Assembly: GCF_001816165.1 (NCBI RefSeq)
Contig: NZ_MDZC01000068.1
Coordinates: 155,627 to 219,626, forward strand
DNA: 64,000 bases
DNA from: Hymenobacter glacialis
Lineage (GTDB): Bacteria > Bacteroidota > Bacteroidia > Cytophagales > Hymenobacteraceae
Direction of reading: 5' to 3'
Position 1 is the first letter of the stretch; the number at the start of each line of letters is the position of its first letter. Shown one piece after another: positions 42,601-51,745 of the stretch. The notes beneath the pieces were generated by a model. The model did no database searches, had not been told where the DNA came from, and was given only the letters and a program-made list of their open reading frames with translations. The position numbers and the translations under genes were made by a program.

Positions 42601-43108
42601 CCGAGGACTTCAGGAACTTCGTGAACTCGCCCTGGGCCAGCAGCACCGAGCGCAGAAACTGCCGGTACTCCAGGCCGCTCAGCTCGGCTACTTTGGCCGG
42701 CACGCGCGACTTAAGATTTTCCAGAAACGGCCAAGTGGCTTCGCCATCCACGAACACCTGCTCGCTGAGCTCCATTTTGGAGTCCTGCAAGGGGTTTTCG
42801 GGGCGGCGGCGGCCGCGGTGCTGGCCCCACTTGGCGCGGTACACCTTGCCGCTGGCCTGGAACTCTACTTCGGCCCAGCTTTCGCCGGTGCCGTGGCTCA
42901 TCACCTGCTCGGGGCCGCTGCCGTCGTGGCGCGGCACCTGGCCGTAGAGCGCCAGCGTGATGGCGTCGAGGATGGTGGTTTTGCCGGCGCCCGTGGGTCC
43001 GGTAATGGCAAAGAGGCCGGCGTCGGAAAGCGGGCTGGTGCCAAAGTCAACCTCGTGCTCGCCGCGCAGCGAGTTCAGATTACAGAAACGGACGCGGAGA
43101 ATCTTCAT
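39699..43108 (-). CDS. sbcC: SbcC-type exonuclease ATPase subunit (SMC/Rad50-like), with an apparent frameshift at the zinc hook
   Basis: Rad50-like ATPase of the SbcCD nuclease, which processes hairpins and double-strand breaks. The N-terminal part (from 43108) has Walker A (ITGPTGAGKTTILDAITLALYG) and a long coiled coil leading to the hook GDPCPLC. There the frame fails (about 41440-41452) and would end at 41405. A one-base gain after CPLC restores ALEHPFAAGELGVSS, then a second coiled coil, the SLSGGESFLVSLALALGLSEL signature and Walker B (DTLFIDEGFGTLDPEALD). The repaired length is about 1136 residues, normal for the family. A single missing G is the simplest explanation. It overlaps the sbcD stop as ATGA. 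Confidence 0.9.
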
Positions 43109-44343
43109 GCGTGGGGCATTCCTTCCAACAATTCATCAAAGGCGGCCAGTAGTTCCGCGCGCCCGGCTTCGGGCTCGCTTTCCAGGCGCTGGGCAAACAC
43201 CTGGCGCTCGGTGAAGTCGTGCAGGCTGGGGGTGAGGGGCTCGTCGCCTTCGCCCGGCTCGCCCAGCGGGCGCAGCTGCACCAGGCGCAGGTGGCGGCGG
43301 GCCAGCACCTCCACCTGCTGGCGGTCTAGGGCCTGAATGACGGCGAGCAGCGCCTCGGCTACTTCCAGCTGGGTGCGCTCGGAGCGCACTTCCACGTCGA
43401 CCCAGGCGGGGAGCAGGTAGCCAGTGTTGTCGTAAGCCACCAGCAGGGCCACCACTTCCTCCAGCCCGCCGTGGAAACGCAGCAGCCGGCGGGTGCCCGG
43501 CACCGGCAGGGCCGTGAGCGCGGCCAGCTTGCCGGCTGCAAAATCCAGCAGCAGCACTTCCTTGCCGTGGTCTATTTCGGAAAAAGACAGCGCAATGGGC
43601 GAGCCGGAGTAGCGGATGTGCTCGCGCCCGCCCACGCGCTGCGGCCGGTGCAGGTGCCCCAGTGCCACGTAATCAAACACTTCCGGGAAATGCTCGGCCG
43701 TGACCTGGCCCAGGTTGCCCACGTGAATGGTGCGCTCCGAATCGGAGGGCGCGGCCCCGGCGGCATACAGGTGGCCGGTGGCCAGCACGGGCAGGCCCTG
43801 CGCCTTGAGCTGCCACACGTGCTCCACCTCCGCGATGCGGGCGTAGTGGTCGGCGATGCCTTGCTTGAGGCGGGCTTCGCGCTCCTCGGCCGTTTCGCCG
43901 GGCACAGACAGGCGCACGTCGCGGTCGCGCAGGAAGGGCACGGCGCACACCACCAGGCCGGGCTGGCCGGCGGCATCGTTCAGCACCAGCACCTGGTCGT
44001 CGAAGCAGTCGGGCACGCAGCCCACCACGTGCACCCGCAGGTGGCGCAGCAGCCGCGCCGGAGCGTTGAGGGTCGCGGGCGAGTCGTGGTTGCCGCCCAC
44101 CACCACGATGTCGCGGCAGGCGGTGCCCTGCATTTGCAGCAGGAAATCGTAGTACAGCTCCAGCGCCTGGTTGGCGGGCGAGCCGCTGTCGAACACGTCG
44201 CCGGCAATGACCAGCACTTCCACGGCCTGCTCGCGCACGGTGGCCACCAGCCAGGTCAGGAAATGGCGGTGCTCGTCGGTGCGCTCGTGCCCGCTAATGA
44301 AGCGCTGCCCGAGGTGCCAGTCGGCGGTGTGTAGAATGCGCAT
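43105..44343 (-). CDS. sbcD: Exonuclease SbcD (Mre11-like nuclease subunit)
   Basis: A 412-residue metallophosphoesterase nuclease, the partner of SbcC. Motifs in order: RILHTADWHLGQRF, LVIAGDVFDSGSPAN, VVVGGNHDSPATLN, and the later GHLHRPQRV. These supply the two-metal site of Mre11/SbcD. Its stop overlaps the sbcC start (ATGA), so the two subunits are translationally coupled. A TATCTTTG box lies 16 bases before its ATG. Confidence 0.94.
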   Translation of the reverse strand: MRILHTADWHLGQRFISGHERTDEHRHFLTWLVATVREQAVEVLVIAGDVFDSGSPANQALELYYDFLLQMQGTACRDIVVVGGNHDSPATLNAPARLLRHLRVHVVGCVPDCFDDQVLVLNDAAGQPGLVVCAVPFLRDRDVRLSVPGETAEEREARLKQGIADHYARIAEVEHVWQLKAQGLPVLATGHLYAAGAAPSDSERTIHVGNLGQVTAEHFPEVFDYVALGHLHRPQRVGGREHIRYSGSPIALSFSEIDHGKEVLLLDFAAGKLAALTALPVPGTRRLLRFHGGLEEVVALLVAYDNTGYLLPAWVDVEVRSERTQLEVAEALLAVIQALDRQQVEVLARRHLRLVQLRPLGEPGEGDEPLTPSLHDFTERQVFAQRLESEPEAGRAELLAAFDELLEGMPHA

Positions 44344-44359
44344 AGGGTAGAGATAATCT

Positions 44360-44367
44360 CAAAGATA
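44360..44367 (-). promoter_or_regulatory. -7 box of the sbcDC promoter
   Basis: Minus-strand TATCTTTG, a perfect TAnnTTTG match, lies 16 bases before the sbcD ATG. Confidence 0.5.
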
Positions 44368-44469
44368 CCCAGGCGGTGGGAAATGGGGAAAGCGCCGGCA
44401 GGTGCGCCAAAATATTTGAAAATACCAAAAAGCCCTATTTAACCATCAAATTACAAGTAGTGTAAGTAG

Positions 44470-44973
44470 TTATTTCTTGTATTTTAACCTGCCAAGGAGT
44501 GCCCTCAGGCTGTCGCTCCGTTGATACCCGGCTTTGGAAGGGTAAAGGGTGAGACTGGAAGTCATTTCCCCTTGAGGTGGAATGTAAAAACCGGTTACCT
44601 CATCTTGCGTCACGGAATAAACGAGGTGCCCAGCAAGAGTGTCGAGTTTGATTTGCTCAGTGGAGGCATGGTTTCTTAAATCAGGTGCAAACATGCCGTA
44701 TTCGTAATTTATAAACTCGTTTCCTGTCCACAGGGCACCAACATATCCAGGACAAGTTGAGTTAACCGTAATGTTTCTCCAGCTTTTAGGGGTTTTTAAG
44801 TCTGCCCATTCCGTTGAAACAAGTTGCATGTTATGGTCCACAGGGCGATAAGCTGTTGATAAAGTTTTTTCCCAATTGATTTCGCCTACGAAAAGATTCA
44901 GAAATAAATTTAGAAAAAGGAATGCCATCAGGGCTATCAAAAGACTTGAGAGAGCAAGTTTGGTTTTCTTCAT
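44470..44973 (-). CDS. Hypothetical membrane-anchored protein
   Basis: A 167-residue protein with one N-terminal hydrophobic helix (LALSSLLIALMAFLFLNLFL) and an extracytoplasmic domain containing GNEFINYEYGMFAP and GFYIPPQGEMTSSLTLYP. No family is recognised. It and its flanks (44344-45040) are noticeably more AT-rich than the surrounding genes, so recent acquisition is possible. The ATG at 44973 (MKKTKLAL) gives the best signal-anchor start. Confidence 0.6.
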   Translation of the reverse strand: MKKTKLALSSLLIALMAFLFLNLFLNLFVGEINWEKTLSTAYRPVDHNMQLVSTEWADLKTPKSWRNITVNSTCPGYVGALWTGNEFINYEYGMFAPDLRNHASTEQIKLDTLAGHLVYSVTQDEVTGFYIPPQGEMTSSLTLYPSKAGYQRSDSLRALLGRLKYKK

Positions 44974-45048
44974 TTCTCTTGTCAAGCTAATGTGTCAATC
45001 AATTTCTTATACTGCGATTCCAAACAAAAAAACTTGGAATACATAATG

Positions 45049-46428
45049 TTAATGCACCTCCTGTCCCTGAAACTCCGCAATGGCCTCGCCCAAATCCAGC
45101 ACGTCCACGCCAGGCAGGGCCTGCTGCACAATGCTGGCCCCGGCCGCCGAGCGGTAGCCGCTGGCGCAATGAATCAAGACGGGTTTATCAGTAGGTATTT
45201 CGTGGGCGCGCTCCCGCAGCTCGGGCAGCGGGATGAGCAGGGCGTTTTCAAAGACCGGGGTTTTGGCCTCGGCGCGGTTGCGGATGTCCACAATGGTGAA
45301 GGCTTCGGGGTGCTGGCGCACCTGGGCCACGTCCACGGCGGGGGAAGTGTTGGGCAGCACCAACGGGGCCAGCAAGGCGCCTTTGATGTTGCCCTCGTAG
45401 CCGATTTTGGCGGCTTTACGCACCACCGCGTCCAAACCAATTTGGGAGTCGGATAGTAAGTAAAACGGCTCGGCAGGGCCTATGATGGAACCCAGCCAGG
45501 TCTCGAACTTGCCGCCGTCCTGCAGGTTGAGGGCGCCGGGCAGGTGGCCGGCCCGGAACTGCGCGGCGGGGCGGGTATCAATTATCAGCACGCCGGGCTC
45601 TAGGGCGGCGTTGCTGCCGGGGTGGGGCACCGCCCGGATGCTGTCTTCGAAACCGGGGACGCCCTGGCGGTTGAGCTGCACGTTGTGGCCGAAGTACTTG
45701 GGCACGAAGGGCTGGTCTTCGAGCAGCACTTTGACGAACTCCTCCTGCGACATGGGCTGCAGGGCGTAGTTGGTTTTCAGCTCCCTGGCAATGGTGCTGT
45801 CGAGGTCGGTGCTGGTGGTTTTGCCGCAGAGGCTGCCGGGGCCGTGGGCGGGGTACACCCGCGTGGTGCCGGGCAGGGTCATGAGCTTGTTGCGGGTGCT
45901 GCGATAGAGCTGGGCGGCCAGCTCCTGGCGCTGGTGGCCGCCCACGGCCTCGTCCTCGCGCAGGTCGGGCCGGCCCACGTCGCCCACAAAAAGGGCGTCG
46001 CCGGTAAACACGGCGCGGCTCTGGGCCAGCTCGTCCAGGAGCAGAATGCTGATGCTGTCGGGCGAATGGCCGGGCGTGTTGATGGCGTGCAGCTCCACAG
46101 TGCCCAGGCTGATGCGGTCGCCGTCATCAAACGTTTTGTGGGGGTACCTGGCGCCCAGCAGCTCGCTGCAGTAGATGGTGGCCTCGGTTTCCTGAGCAAT
46201 TTCCAGGTGCGACGACACGAAATCGGCGTGCAAGTGCGTCTCAATCACGGCCACGATGTCGGCCTCGTGCTCGTCGGCAAAATCGTAGTAGGGCTGCGGG
46301 TCGCGGGCCGGGTCGATGATGGCGACCTGGCGGCCGCAGCGCACGGCGTAACTGGCGTGTGCCAGGCCCTTGTCGTAAAACTGCTGGATTTGCACGGCCG
46401 AGGCCGTGCTACTGGGGAGGGGTGGCAT
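45049..46428 (-). CDS. MBL-fold hydrolase fused to rhodanese domains (persulfide dioxygenase-like)
   Basis: A 459-residue protein. The N-terminal metallo-beta-lactamase domain (about residues 10-245) has ETHLHADFVSSHLE, NTPGHSPDSISILL and VFTGDALFVGDVGRPDL, as in ETHE1/GloB-like sulfur dioxygenases. Two rhodanese domains follow: about 265-360 (IIDTRPAAQFRAGHLPGA; no active Cys seen) and about 370-459, whose active loop is LIHCASGYRSAAGA. The combination suggests oxidation and transfer of persulfide sulfur. Cytoplasmic; the ATG at 46428 follows a TATATTTG box. Confidence 0.85.
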   Translation of the reverse strand: MPPLPSSTASAVQIQQFYDKGLAHASYAVRCGRQVAIIDPARDPQPYYDFADEHEADIVAVIETHLHADFVSSHLEIAQETEATIYCSELLGARYPHKTFDDGDRISLGTVELHAINTPGHSPDSISILLLDELAQSRAVFTGDALFVGDVGRPDLREDEAVGGHQRQELAAQLYRSTRNKLMTLPGTTRVYPAHGPGSLCGKTTSTDLDSTIARELKTNYALQPMSQEEFVKVLLEDQPFVPKYFGHNVQLNRQGVPGFEDSIRAVPHPGSNAALEPGVLIIDTRPAAQFRAGHLPGALNLQDGGKFETWLGSIIGPAEPFYLLSDSQIGLDAVVRKAAKIGYEGNIKGALLAPLVLPNTSPAVDVAQVRQHPEAFTIVDIRNRAEAKTPVFENALLIPLPELRERAHEIPTDKPVLIHCASGYRSAAGASIVQQALPGVDVLDLGEAIAEFQGQEVH

Positions 46429-46471
46429 GGGAAGGGAAGTAGTGGCTAAACAGACAGCCGGGTGTTTAGGC

Positions 46472-46479
46472 CAAATATA
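46472..46479 (-). promoter_or_regulatory. -7 box of the MBL-rhodanese gene
   Basis: Minus-strand TATATTTG, a perfect TAnnTTTG match, lies 43 bases before the ATG. Confidence 0.45.
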
Positions 46480-46527
46480 AGCAAGCAGGCCGGGCAAAGG
46501 CAAAATGCGTTCGGCTGGCTGCTAAAC

Positions 46528-46563
46528 GCAAAAAGCCCCAGCCAAATCTGGCTGAGGCCCCTA
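46528..46563 (-). terminator. Intrinsic terminator after the 46586 gene
   Basis: On the minus strand CCTCAGCCAGATTTGGCTGGGG forms a hairpin with about nine pairs, followed by CTTTTTG. Confidence 0.65.
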
Positions 46564-46585
46564 CGGTACGAGTGCTAATCGGCGA

Positions 46586-47023
46586 TTACGCTTTGATTTT
46601 TGCCTTCATTTTGCCGCCGTCTTTCAACTTGGCGTTGCTGCGGCGTTCCGCCTTCAGCTGGCCCAGCTTAGCGTACTGGTCGGCAGTCAGGATGGCCTTG
46701 AGCTGGCTTTCGTAGCGGCCGTGGGCGGCCTGCTTCTCGCTGCGGCCGGCTTTCTTGTCGGTGCCGTACTTGGCCTTGAATGCGGCCGATTCCTGTTGGC
46801 GGGCCACCAGAAGCTGCTCTACGCGGGCTTCCTGGTCGGCGGTCAGGCCTAGTTCCTTGGCCATTTTGGCGGCGTGGCGGTCGGCTTTTTGGGCAGGCGT
46901 TTTAGCGGCATTTGAGGTTCTGGCTTTGTACTGCCTGGCGGCGGCGGGCGTGGTGGTTTGGGCGAAGCTGGTGCCGGCGGTGGTGAAGGCCAGGGCCGCG
47001 AGCAGCATGAGGGTCTTTTTCAT
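46586..47023 (-). CDS. Small secreted Spy/CpxP-like helical protein
   Basis: A 145-residue exported protein: a signal peptide (LMLLAALAFTTAGTSFA-QT) and a highly charged, helical mature part. The segment MAKELGLTADQEARVEQLLVARQQE, with the related QLKAILTADQYAKLGQLKAE, resembles the repeated L-T-xx-Q motifs of Spy/CpxP-like periplasmic proteins and related Bacteroidota proteins. It may be a periplasmic chaperone or stress protein. The C terminus is Lys-rich. It is terminated by the hairpin at 46528. Confidence 0.7.
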   Translation of the reverse strand: MKKTLMLLAALAFTTAGTSFAQTTTPAAARQYKARTSNAAKTPAQKADRHAAKMAKELGLTADQEARVEQLLVARQQESAAFKAKYGTDKKAGRSEKQAAHGRYESQLKAILTADQYAKLGQLKAERRSNAKLKDGGKMKAKIKA

Positions 47024-47261
47024 AGGGTGGGGAAGAAATAATACAACTTGTTGAGAAGGGGGGTGGAGCGCGAAAGTGCTTCGTTGCTCACTTGCTGGGG
47101 TGTTTGCAAGTGCTGTGCCAGCATTGCGGCGAGGCTATTGGCTGCCCGAAAGCCTCGACAAAGGGGAGGGTATTATCTATAGAATGGGCTGGTTATTCTC
47201 TTCAACCCCGGCGCAGCGCTCCCGCACCGGGTCGGGACACAGGTCAAGGTCTTTGGGCAAA

Positions 47262-47313
47262 CCTTGTGCGGCTCGCGGACCTTGTGGCCGCGAGCGCACA
47301 GGAATTTTTTTTT
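47262..47313 (+). terminator. Strong orphan terminator, no gene upstream on its strand
   Basis: TGTGCGGCTCGCGG pairs with CCGCGAGCGCACA with one bulged base, and is followed by GGAA and nine T. No plus-strand gene lies upstream within the gap (47024-47560), so it may end a small RNA. Hairpins such as AAGGTCTTTGGGCAAACCTT occur just before it. The rest of the gap shows only a -7-like TATATTTC near 47447, upstream of the permease. Confidence 0.55.
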
Positions 47314-47560
47314 GTAAGGAAAAGAGAAGAGGAGTGAAGGAATTGCGGGCTTGGATGCGGCCAAAGTGCCTGAGTTTAACAAGGTGGCAGCCGCGCCGGG
47401 GGAGAAGCTGAACAGGTACAAACCGGATGGGAGCGAATTTGCTGCCTATATTTCGGGCCCGTCGCTGCCATTGCCCGCAATTTTTGAGGACAGAAGCACT
47501 CGGCGGTTCCATTGTTAAGTTCTTTTTATTTCACACTTCTTCTTTCATTAACCCTAACAA

Positions 47561-49141
47561 ATGGCAAGTATTTTCGCCAAAAAACCATTGGCCGTGCTAC
47601 TGGGCGAGGCCAACTCCACCGGGCACGGCACGCTGAAGCGGACGCTGGGCGCGGGCAACCTCGTGGCCCTGGGCGTGGGCGCCATCATCGGGGCGGGCCT
47701 GTTTGTACGCACCGCCGCCGCCGCCGCGCAAGCTTCGGGGCCGGGCGTGACGCTCGCCTTCATTCTGGCCGCTTTTGGCTGCGTGTTCGCGGGCCTGTGC
47801 TACGCCGAGTTCGCCGCCATGATTCCCATTGCCGGCTCGGCCTACACCTACGCCTACACCACCATGGGCGAGTTGGTGGCCTGGATTATTGGCTGGGCGC
47901 TTATCATGGAATACGCGCTGGGCGCGGCCACCGTGTCCATTGCCTGGAGCGAGTACCTCAACAAGCTCCTGGAGACGTTTGGGACGAGTATACCCTATAG
48001 TTTCAGCCACTCCCCCTTCGAGCGCGCCGTAATCAACGGCGTGGCCGAACACGGCATCATCAACCTGCCGGCGCTGCTTATCATCATAGCGCTGAGCTTG
48101 TTGCTGGTGAAAGGCACCCAGGAATCGGCCATGTTCAACGCCGTTATCGTGGTGCTGAAGGTGCTCATCGTTATCGTATTCATTGGCGTGGGCTGGCAGT
48201 TTGTGAACCCCGCCAACCACGAGCCCTACCTCATTCCGGCCGATGCCGTGGTGAAAAACGCCGCCGGTGAGGTGGTACGCACCTACGAAGGCTGGAACAA
48301 GCACGGCTGGGGCGGTGTGCTGGGCGGCGCGGGCATCGTATTCTTTGCCTTCATCGGATTCGATGCCGTGAGTACGGCTGCACAGGAAGCCAAGAACCCC
48401 AAGCGCGACATGCCCATCGGCATTCTGGGCTCGCTGGCCCTTTGCACGGTGCTGTACATTCTCTTCGGCCACGTGCTGACGGGTGTGGCCAACTGGCGCG
48501 AGTTTGCCGACCCCGCCGTGGGCGGCGAAGCTTCGGTGACCTACGCTATTGTGACGCACATGAAAGGCTACGAGTGGCTGGGCACCGCCGTGACGGTTGG
48601 CATTCTGCTGGGCTTCACTTCGGTAATGCTGGTGATGCTCATGGGCCAGAGCCGGGTGTTCTTCTCGATGGCCAAGGACGGGCTGATGCCCAAAGCCTTC
48701 TCGGCGCTGCACCCCCGCTTCAACACCCCCTACAAGTCGAACCTGATGCTGATGGTGTTCGTGGGCTTGTTCGCGGCCTTCGTGCCCGGCAACCTGGCCG
48801 GTGACCTGACCTCGTTCGGTACGCTGCTGGCCTTCGTGCTGGTGAGCATTGGCGTGTGGGTGATGCGCAAGTCGGACCCCGACCAGCCGCGTCCGTTCCG
48901 CGCGCCGCTCTCCTCGGCCAGCTTCCCGCTGGTGCCCTTCATGGGCGCGCTCGTGTGCTCGGGCCTTATCATTGGCCTCGACGCTGCCACGCTGGAAGTA
49001 GCCGCCGGCTGGATGCTTCTGGGCTTCTTCGTGTACTTCCTCTACGGCAAGCGCAACTCGCTGCTCCAGAAGGGCATTGTGGTAGTGCCCACAGAGATGG
49101 ACGAGCAAGCCTTCATCGACCCTGACAAGGACAACCTGTAA
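47561..49141 (+). CDS. APC-superfamily amino-acid permease
   Basis: A 526-residue inner-membrane transporter with 12 or more hydrophobic helices. GVGAIIGAGLFVRTAAAAA is the glycine-rich first helix of cationic-amino-acid-type permeases, and FFAFIGFDAVSTAAQEAKNPKRDMPIGI is the conserved motif between helices 6 and 7. It fits the CAT/YfnA-like branch (cationic or branched amino acids); the exact substrate is unknown. It is followed by a strong terminator and a hairpin repeat. Confidence 0.9.
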   Translation: MASIFAKKPLAVLLGEANSTGHGTLKRTLGAGNLVALGVGAIIGAGLFVRTAAAAAQASGPGVTLAFILAAFGCVFAGLCYAEFAAMIPIAGSAYTYAYTTMGELVAWIIGWALIMEYALGAATVSIAWSEYLNKLLETFGTSIPYSFSHSPFERAVINGVAEHGIINLPALLIIIALSLLLVKGTQESAMFNAVIVVLKVLIVIVFIGVGWQFVNPANHEPYLIPADAVVKNAAGEVVRTYEGWNKHGWGGVLGGAGIVFFAFIGFDAVSTAAQEAKNPKRDMPIGILGSLALCTVLYILFGHVLTGVANWREFADPAVGGEASVTYAIVTHMKGYEWLGTAVTVGILLGFTSVMLVMLMGQSRVFFSMAKDGLMPKAFSALHPRFNTPYKSNLMLMVFVGLFAAFVPGNLAGDLTSFGTLLAFVLVSIGVWVMRKSDPDQPRPFRAPLSSASFPLVPFMGALVCSGLIIGLDAATLEVAAGWMLLGFFVYFLYGKRNSLLQKGIVVVPTEMDEQAFIDPDKDNL

Positions 49142-49170
49142 GGAGCCCGCAAGGAACTGCTTATCTAGCA

Positions 49171-49210
49171 ACAAAAAACCCCGCCGGATATGTCCGGCGG
49201 GGTTTTTTGT
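49171..49210 (+). terminator. Intrinsic terminator after the permease
   Basis: ACAAAAAACCCCGCCGGA (49171-49188) pairs perfectly with TCCGGCGGGGTTTTTTGT (49193-49210), loop TATG. It is symmetrical enough to work on both strands. Confidence 0.85.
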
Positions 49211-49255
49211 TGAGAAGCAATCAGGGAAGTCGTTTGGAAAATAATCAACCCACCA

Positions 49256-49351
49256 GAACGTCATGCTGAGCTTGCCGAAGCATCTCTACCGCTTCGTTGA
49301 ATGGCTTATACGAAGCGGTAGAGATGCTTCGGCAAGCTCAGCATGACGTTC
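49256..49351. repeat. Long hairpin intergenic repeat, copy 7
   Basis: The arms of about 40 bases are perfect complements (GAACGTCATGCTGAGCTTGC, CGAAGCATCTCTACCGCTTC and their complements) around a short loop. The variable word is TTGCCG. It lies between convergent genes, behind an ordinary terminator. Confidence 0.85.
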
Positions 49352-49388
49352 TAATGGTTTTCAGATTCTCTAAACAGCTTCGGATACA

Positions 49389-50921
49389 TCAATGCTTGGG
49401 CATGAGCTCCGATGCGCTGAGCTTGTACATGTCGTGGCGGCGGCTGCGCAGGTTTTGCACGCTGCCCTGGGTGCGCAGGCGGTCGAGAATGGACAGGTCC
49501 ACGTCGGTCACCAGAATCATCTCGGTGTTGGGGGTGGCTTCGCTTTTTACGCCGGTAGTGGGGAAGGCGAAGTCGCAGGGCGTGAGCACGGCCGACTGCG
49601 CGTACTGAATGTCCATGTTCTTCACCCTGGGTAGGTTGCCCACCGAACCGGCAATGGCCACGTAGCATTCGTTCTCAATGGCCCGTGCCTGGGCGCAGTG
49701 CCGCACGCGGGAGTAGGCCGTCTGCGTGTCGGTGAGGAAGGGCACGAACAGAATGTCCATGCCCTGGTCGGCCAGGAGCCGGGCCAGCTCGGGAAACTCC
49801 GAATCGTAGCAGATAAGGATGCCGATGCGGCCCGAATCGGTGTCGAAGGTCTGGAGTTTGTTGCCGCCGGTGAGGCCCCAGTACTTGGCCTCGTTGGGCG
49901 TAACGTGAATTTTCTCGTAGCGCTCGGTGCTGCCGTTGCGGCGGCACAGGTAGCCCACGTTCATCAGCTTGCCGGCTTCATCCATCACGGGCATCGAGCC
50001 GGTGATGATGTTGATGTGGTATTTCACGGCCAACTCGGTGAAGCGCGTCAGAATGGCGTCCGAAAACTGGCTCAGCTTGCGAATGGCATCAATCTCGGAC
50101 AGCTCGTTGGCATCGGCCATCAGCGGGCCGTGAAACAGCTCGGGAAACAGCGCAAAGTCGGCGCGGTAGGCGGCCAGCGCATCCACGAAGTATTCTACCT
50201 GTTGCAGCAGGTCTTCCACGCCACTGTAGAGGCGCATCTGCCACTGCACGAGGCCGAGGCGCACCTGCGTTTTCTGGGCAATGGGCTGCACCGGGCGGGT
50301 GTCGTACATCATGTTGTCCCACTCCATGAGCAGGGCGTAGCTGCCACTGGCCTTGTCAGAGGGCAGGTAATTGCGCAGCACGCGCACCGGATGGAAGTCG
50401 TTGGAAAGCTGAAAATTCAGCGAAGGGTCCATTATTTCGCGGTCCTTTACCTTCTGCACGTACTGCTTGGGCGTGAGCGTTTCCTGGTACTCGTGGTAGC
50501 CCGGAATGCGCGCCCCGAAGGTGATGGAGCGCAGGTTCAGGCGTTCGCAAAGTTCCTTGCGAGCCTCGTAGAGGCGGCGCGCCAGCCGCCGCCCGCGCAT
50601 GGCCGGCACCACAAATACCTCAATGCCGTAGAGCGTGTCGGCGGTGGGCTGGTGAGTGCTGAAGGTGTAGTCGCCCGTTACCTGCTGAAACGTGTGGTCT
50701 TCTTCGAACTGGTCGTGGTCGACGATGAGGGCAAAGGCAGCGGCCACCACTTCGCCGTTCACCGTCACCACAAACTGGCCCTCGGGAAACAGGTCTACCA
50801 ACTTGTTCAGCTGTGCCTCCGGCCAATAGGAGGCCAGGCGCGGGTAGGCCAGTAGCATGGCGTTTTTGATGGCTTCGGCGTCGGTTTTTTGCAGGTGGCG
50901 AATCTCAGTCAGTTCATTCAT
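49389..50921 (-). CDS. GNAT acetyltransferase fused to a carbon-nitrogen hydrolase (nitrilase superfamily)
   Basis: A 510-residue two-domain protein. Residues about 5-215 form a GNAT N-acetyltransferase-like domain (YGIEVFVVPAMRGRRLARRLYEARKEL is the acetyl-CoA loop region). Residues about 225-490 form a nitrilase-type amidase with the catalytic Glu in FPELFHGP, Lys in YEKIHVTPNE and Cys in ILICYDSEFPELARLLA. This fusion is known in several bacterial groups, but its substrate is not established; it may act on a small amide or an acylated amine. It is convergent with the permease. Confidence 0.88.
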   Translation of the reverse strand: MNELTEIRHLQKTDAEAIKNAMLLAYPRLASYWPEAQLNKLVDLFPEGQFVVTVNGEVVAAAFALIVDHDQFEEDHTFQQVTGDYTFSTHQPTADTLYGIEVFVVPAMRGRRLARRLYEARKELCERLNLRSITFGARIPGYHEYQETLTPKQYVQKVKDREIMDPSLNFQLSNDFHPVRVLRNYLPSDKASGSYALLMEWDNMMYDTRPVQPIAQKTQVRLGLVQWQMRLYSGVEDLLQQVEYFVDALAAYRADFALFPELFHGPLMADANELSEIDAIRKLSQFSDAILTRFTELAVKYHINIITGSMPVMDEAGKLMNVGYLCRRNGSTERYEKIHVTPNEAKYWGLTGGNKLQTFDTDSGRIGILICYDSEFPELARLLADQGMDILFVPFLTDTQTAYSRVRHCAQARAIENECYVAIAGSVGNLPRVKNMDIQYAQSAVLTPCDFAFPTTGVKSEATPNTEMILVTDVDLSILDRLRTQGSVQNLRSRRHDMYKLSASELMPKH

Positions 50922-51144
50922 AAAAGTGGTTATCTTGGGTATTCATGGCTGCGCCCGCGTTAAAATTGCGGCCGCGCCGCAAGAGCGGAAAACGCCAGAT
51001 TGCGGAGCGTCAGCCGACAGGTTTTAGAGCCCGCTCATGTAAAAATAATTTGCCGGCGCGTCTTTACGGTACGCAGAAACAGCCGCAAACGCCGAAATCA
51101 ACCCAGTTCGTCAGTTTTGGACTATTACTCACTATGCCGTCCAC

Positions 51145-51678
51145 ATGAACAAAACACGTAAGCCCGCGCCATTCCTCAGCCTCTGGCCGTTGCTGGTTCT
51201 GAGTGCCGGCCTCGCGGGGTGCTGCGGCAGCATTGAGTGCGACTGCGACGCTGGCTCGGCCAGCGACGTAGTGGTGTCTTTTGACCAGGACAGCTTGCAA
51301 AGCGGTTTCCGAGCCGCCGAAATAAGGGGAGCGTATGCGGTGCGCTACGTCCGGCCGGGGTTTTTAACGCCCCTGGATACTGCCCGCCAAGTGCTTGCCA
51401 GTACCAACTTCAACAGCACCAACTATATCAGCCTGCAGACGCTGCGCTGGCCCGCCAACCCCACGTTGCCGACCGCCGGGGAGGCGTTTACCAGCTACAA
51501 CTACCGACTGGTGCTGCCCAATGCCAGCCGCAGCTACAGCATCAGCGAGCTGGAAGTGGCAACTGGGGCCGGGAGTGGCTGTTGCGGCTGCCCGTTTAAC
51601 ATCCGGCGGCGCTTTGTGCTCAACGGCAATCCGGTAATAGCCGAAGGGGGCGCTGCCTACACCGTGCTGCGTCGGTAG
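51145..51678 (+). CDS. Cys-rich hypothetical lipoprotein, paralogue A
   Basis: A 177-residue lipoprotein (lipobox LSAGLAGC). The mature N terminus is Cys-rich (CCGSIECDCDAG) and a second cluster (GSGCCGCPFNIRRRFVLNG) lies near the C terminus. It is clearly paralogous to the next gene: GAYAVRYVRPGFLTPLDT, YNYRLVLPNASRSYSIS and the CC-C/RRR-VLNG end all recur. No known domain is recognised. The paired cysteine clusters suggest disulfides or metal binding in the envelope. The 223 bases upstream show no supportable gene. Confidence 0.7.
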   Translation: MNKTRKPAPFLSLWPLLVLSAGLAGCCGSIECDCDAGSASDVVVSFDQDSLQSGFRAAEIRGAYAVRYVRPGFLTPLDTARQVLASTNFNSTNYISLQTLRWPANPTLPTAGEAFTSYNYRLVLPNASRSYSISELEVATGAGSGCCGCPFNIRRRFVLNGNPVIAEGGAAYTVLRR

Positions 51679-51745
51679 CGGATACATTTGTGTGCGAAAC
51701 GCAACCCCGAAGTCAATTCCCGCGGTGCCATCTAAGTTCACAATC

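Noticed and set aside
47161..47320. Possible known structured RNA (RNase P, SRP RNA or tmRNA) before the orphan terminator
   Set aside because: None of the conserved sequence motifs of those RNAs could be found; only the terminator is supported.
50945..51148. A 67-codon plus-strand frame before the Cys-rich lipoproteins
   Set aside because: Basic, low-complexity translation with no signal or domain; it overlaps the start of the lipoprotein gene.
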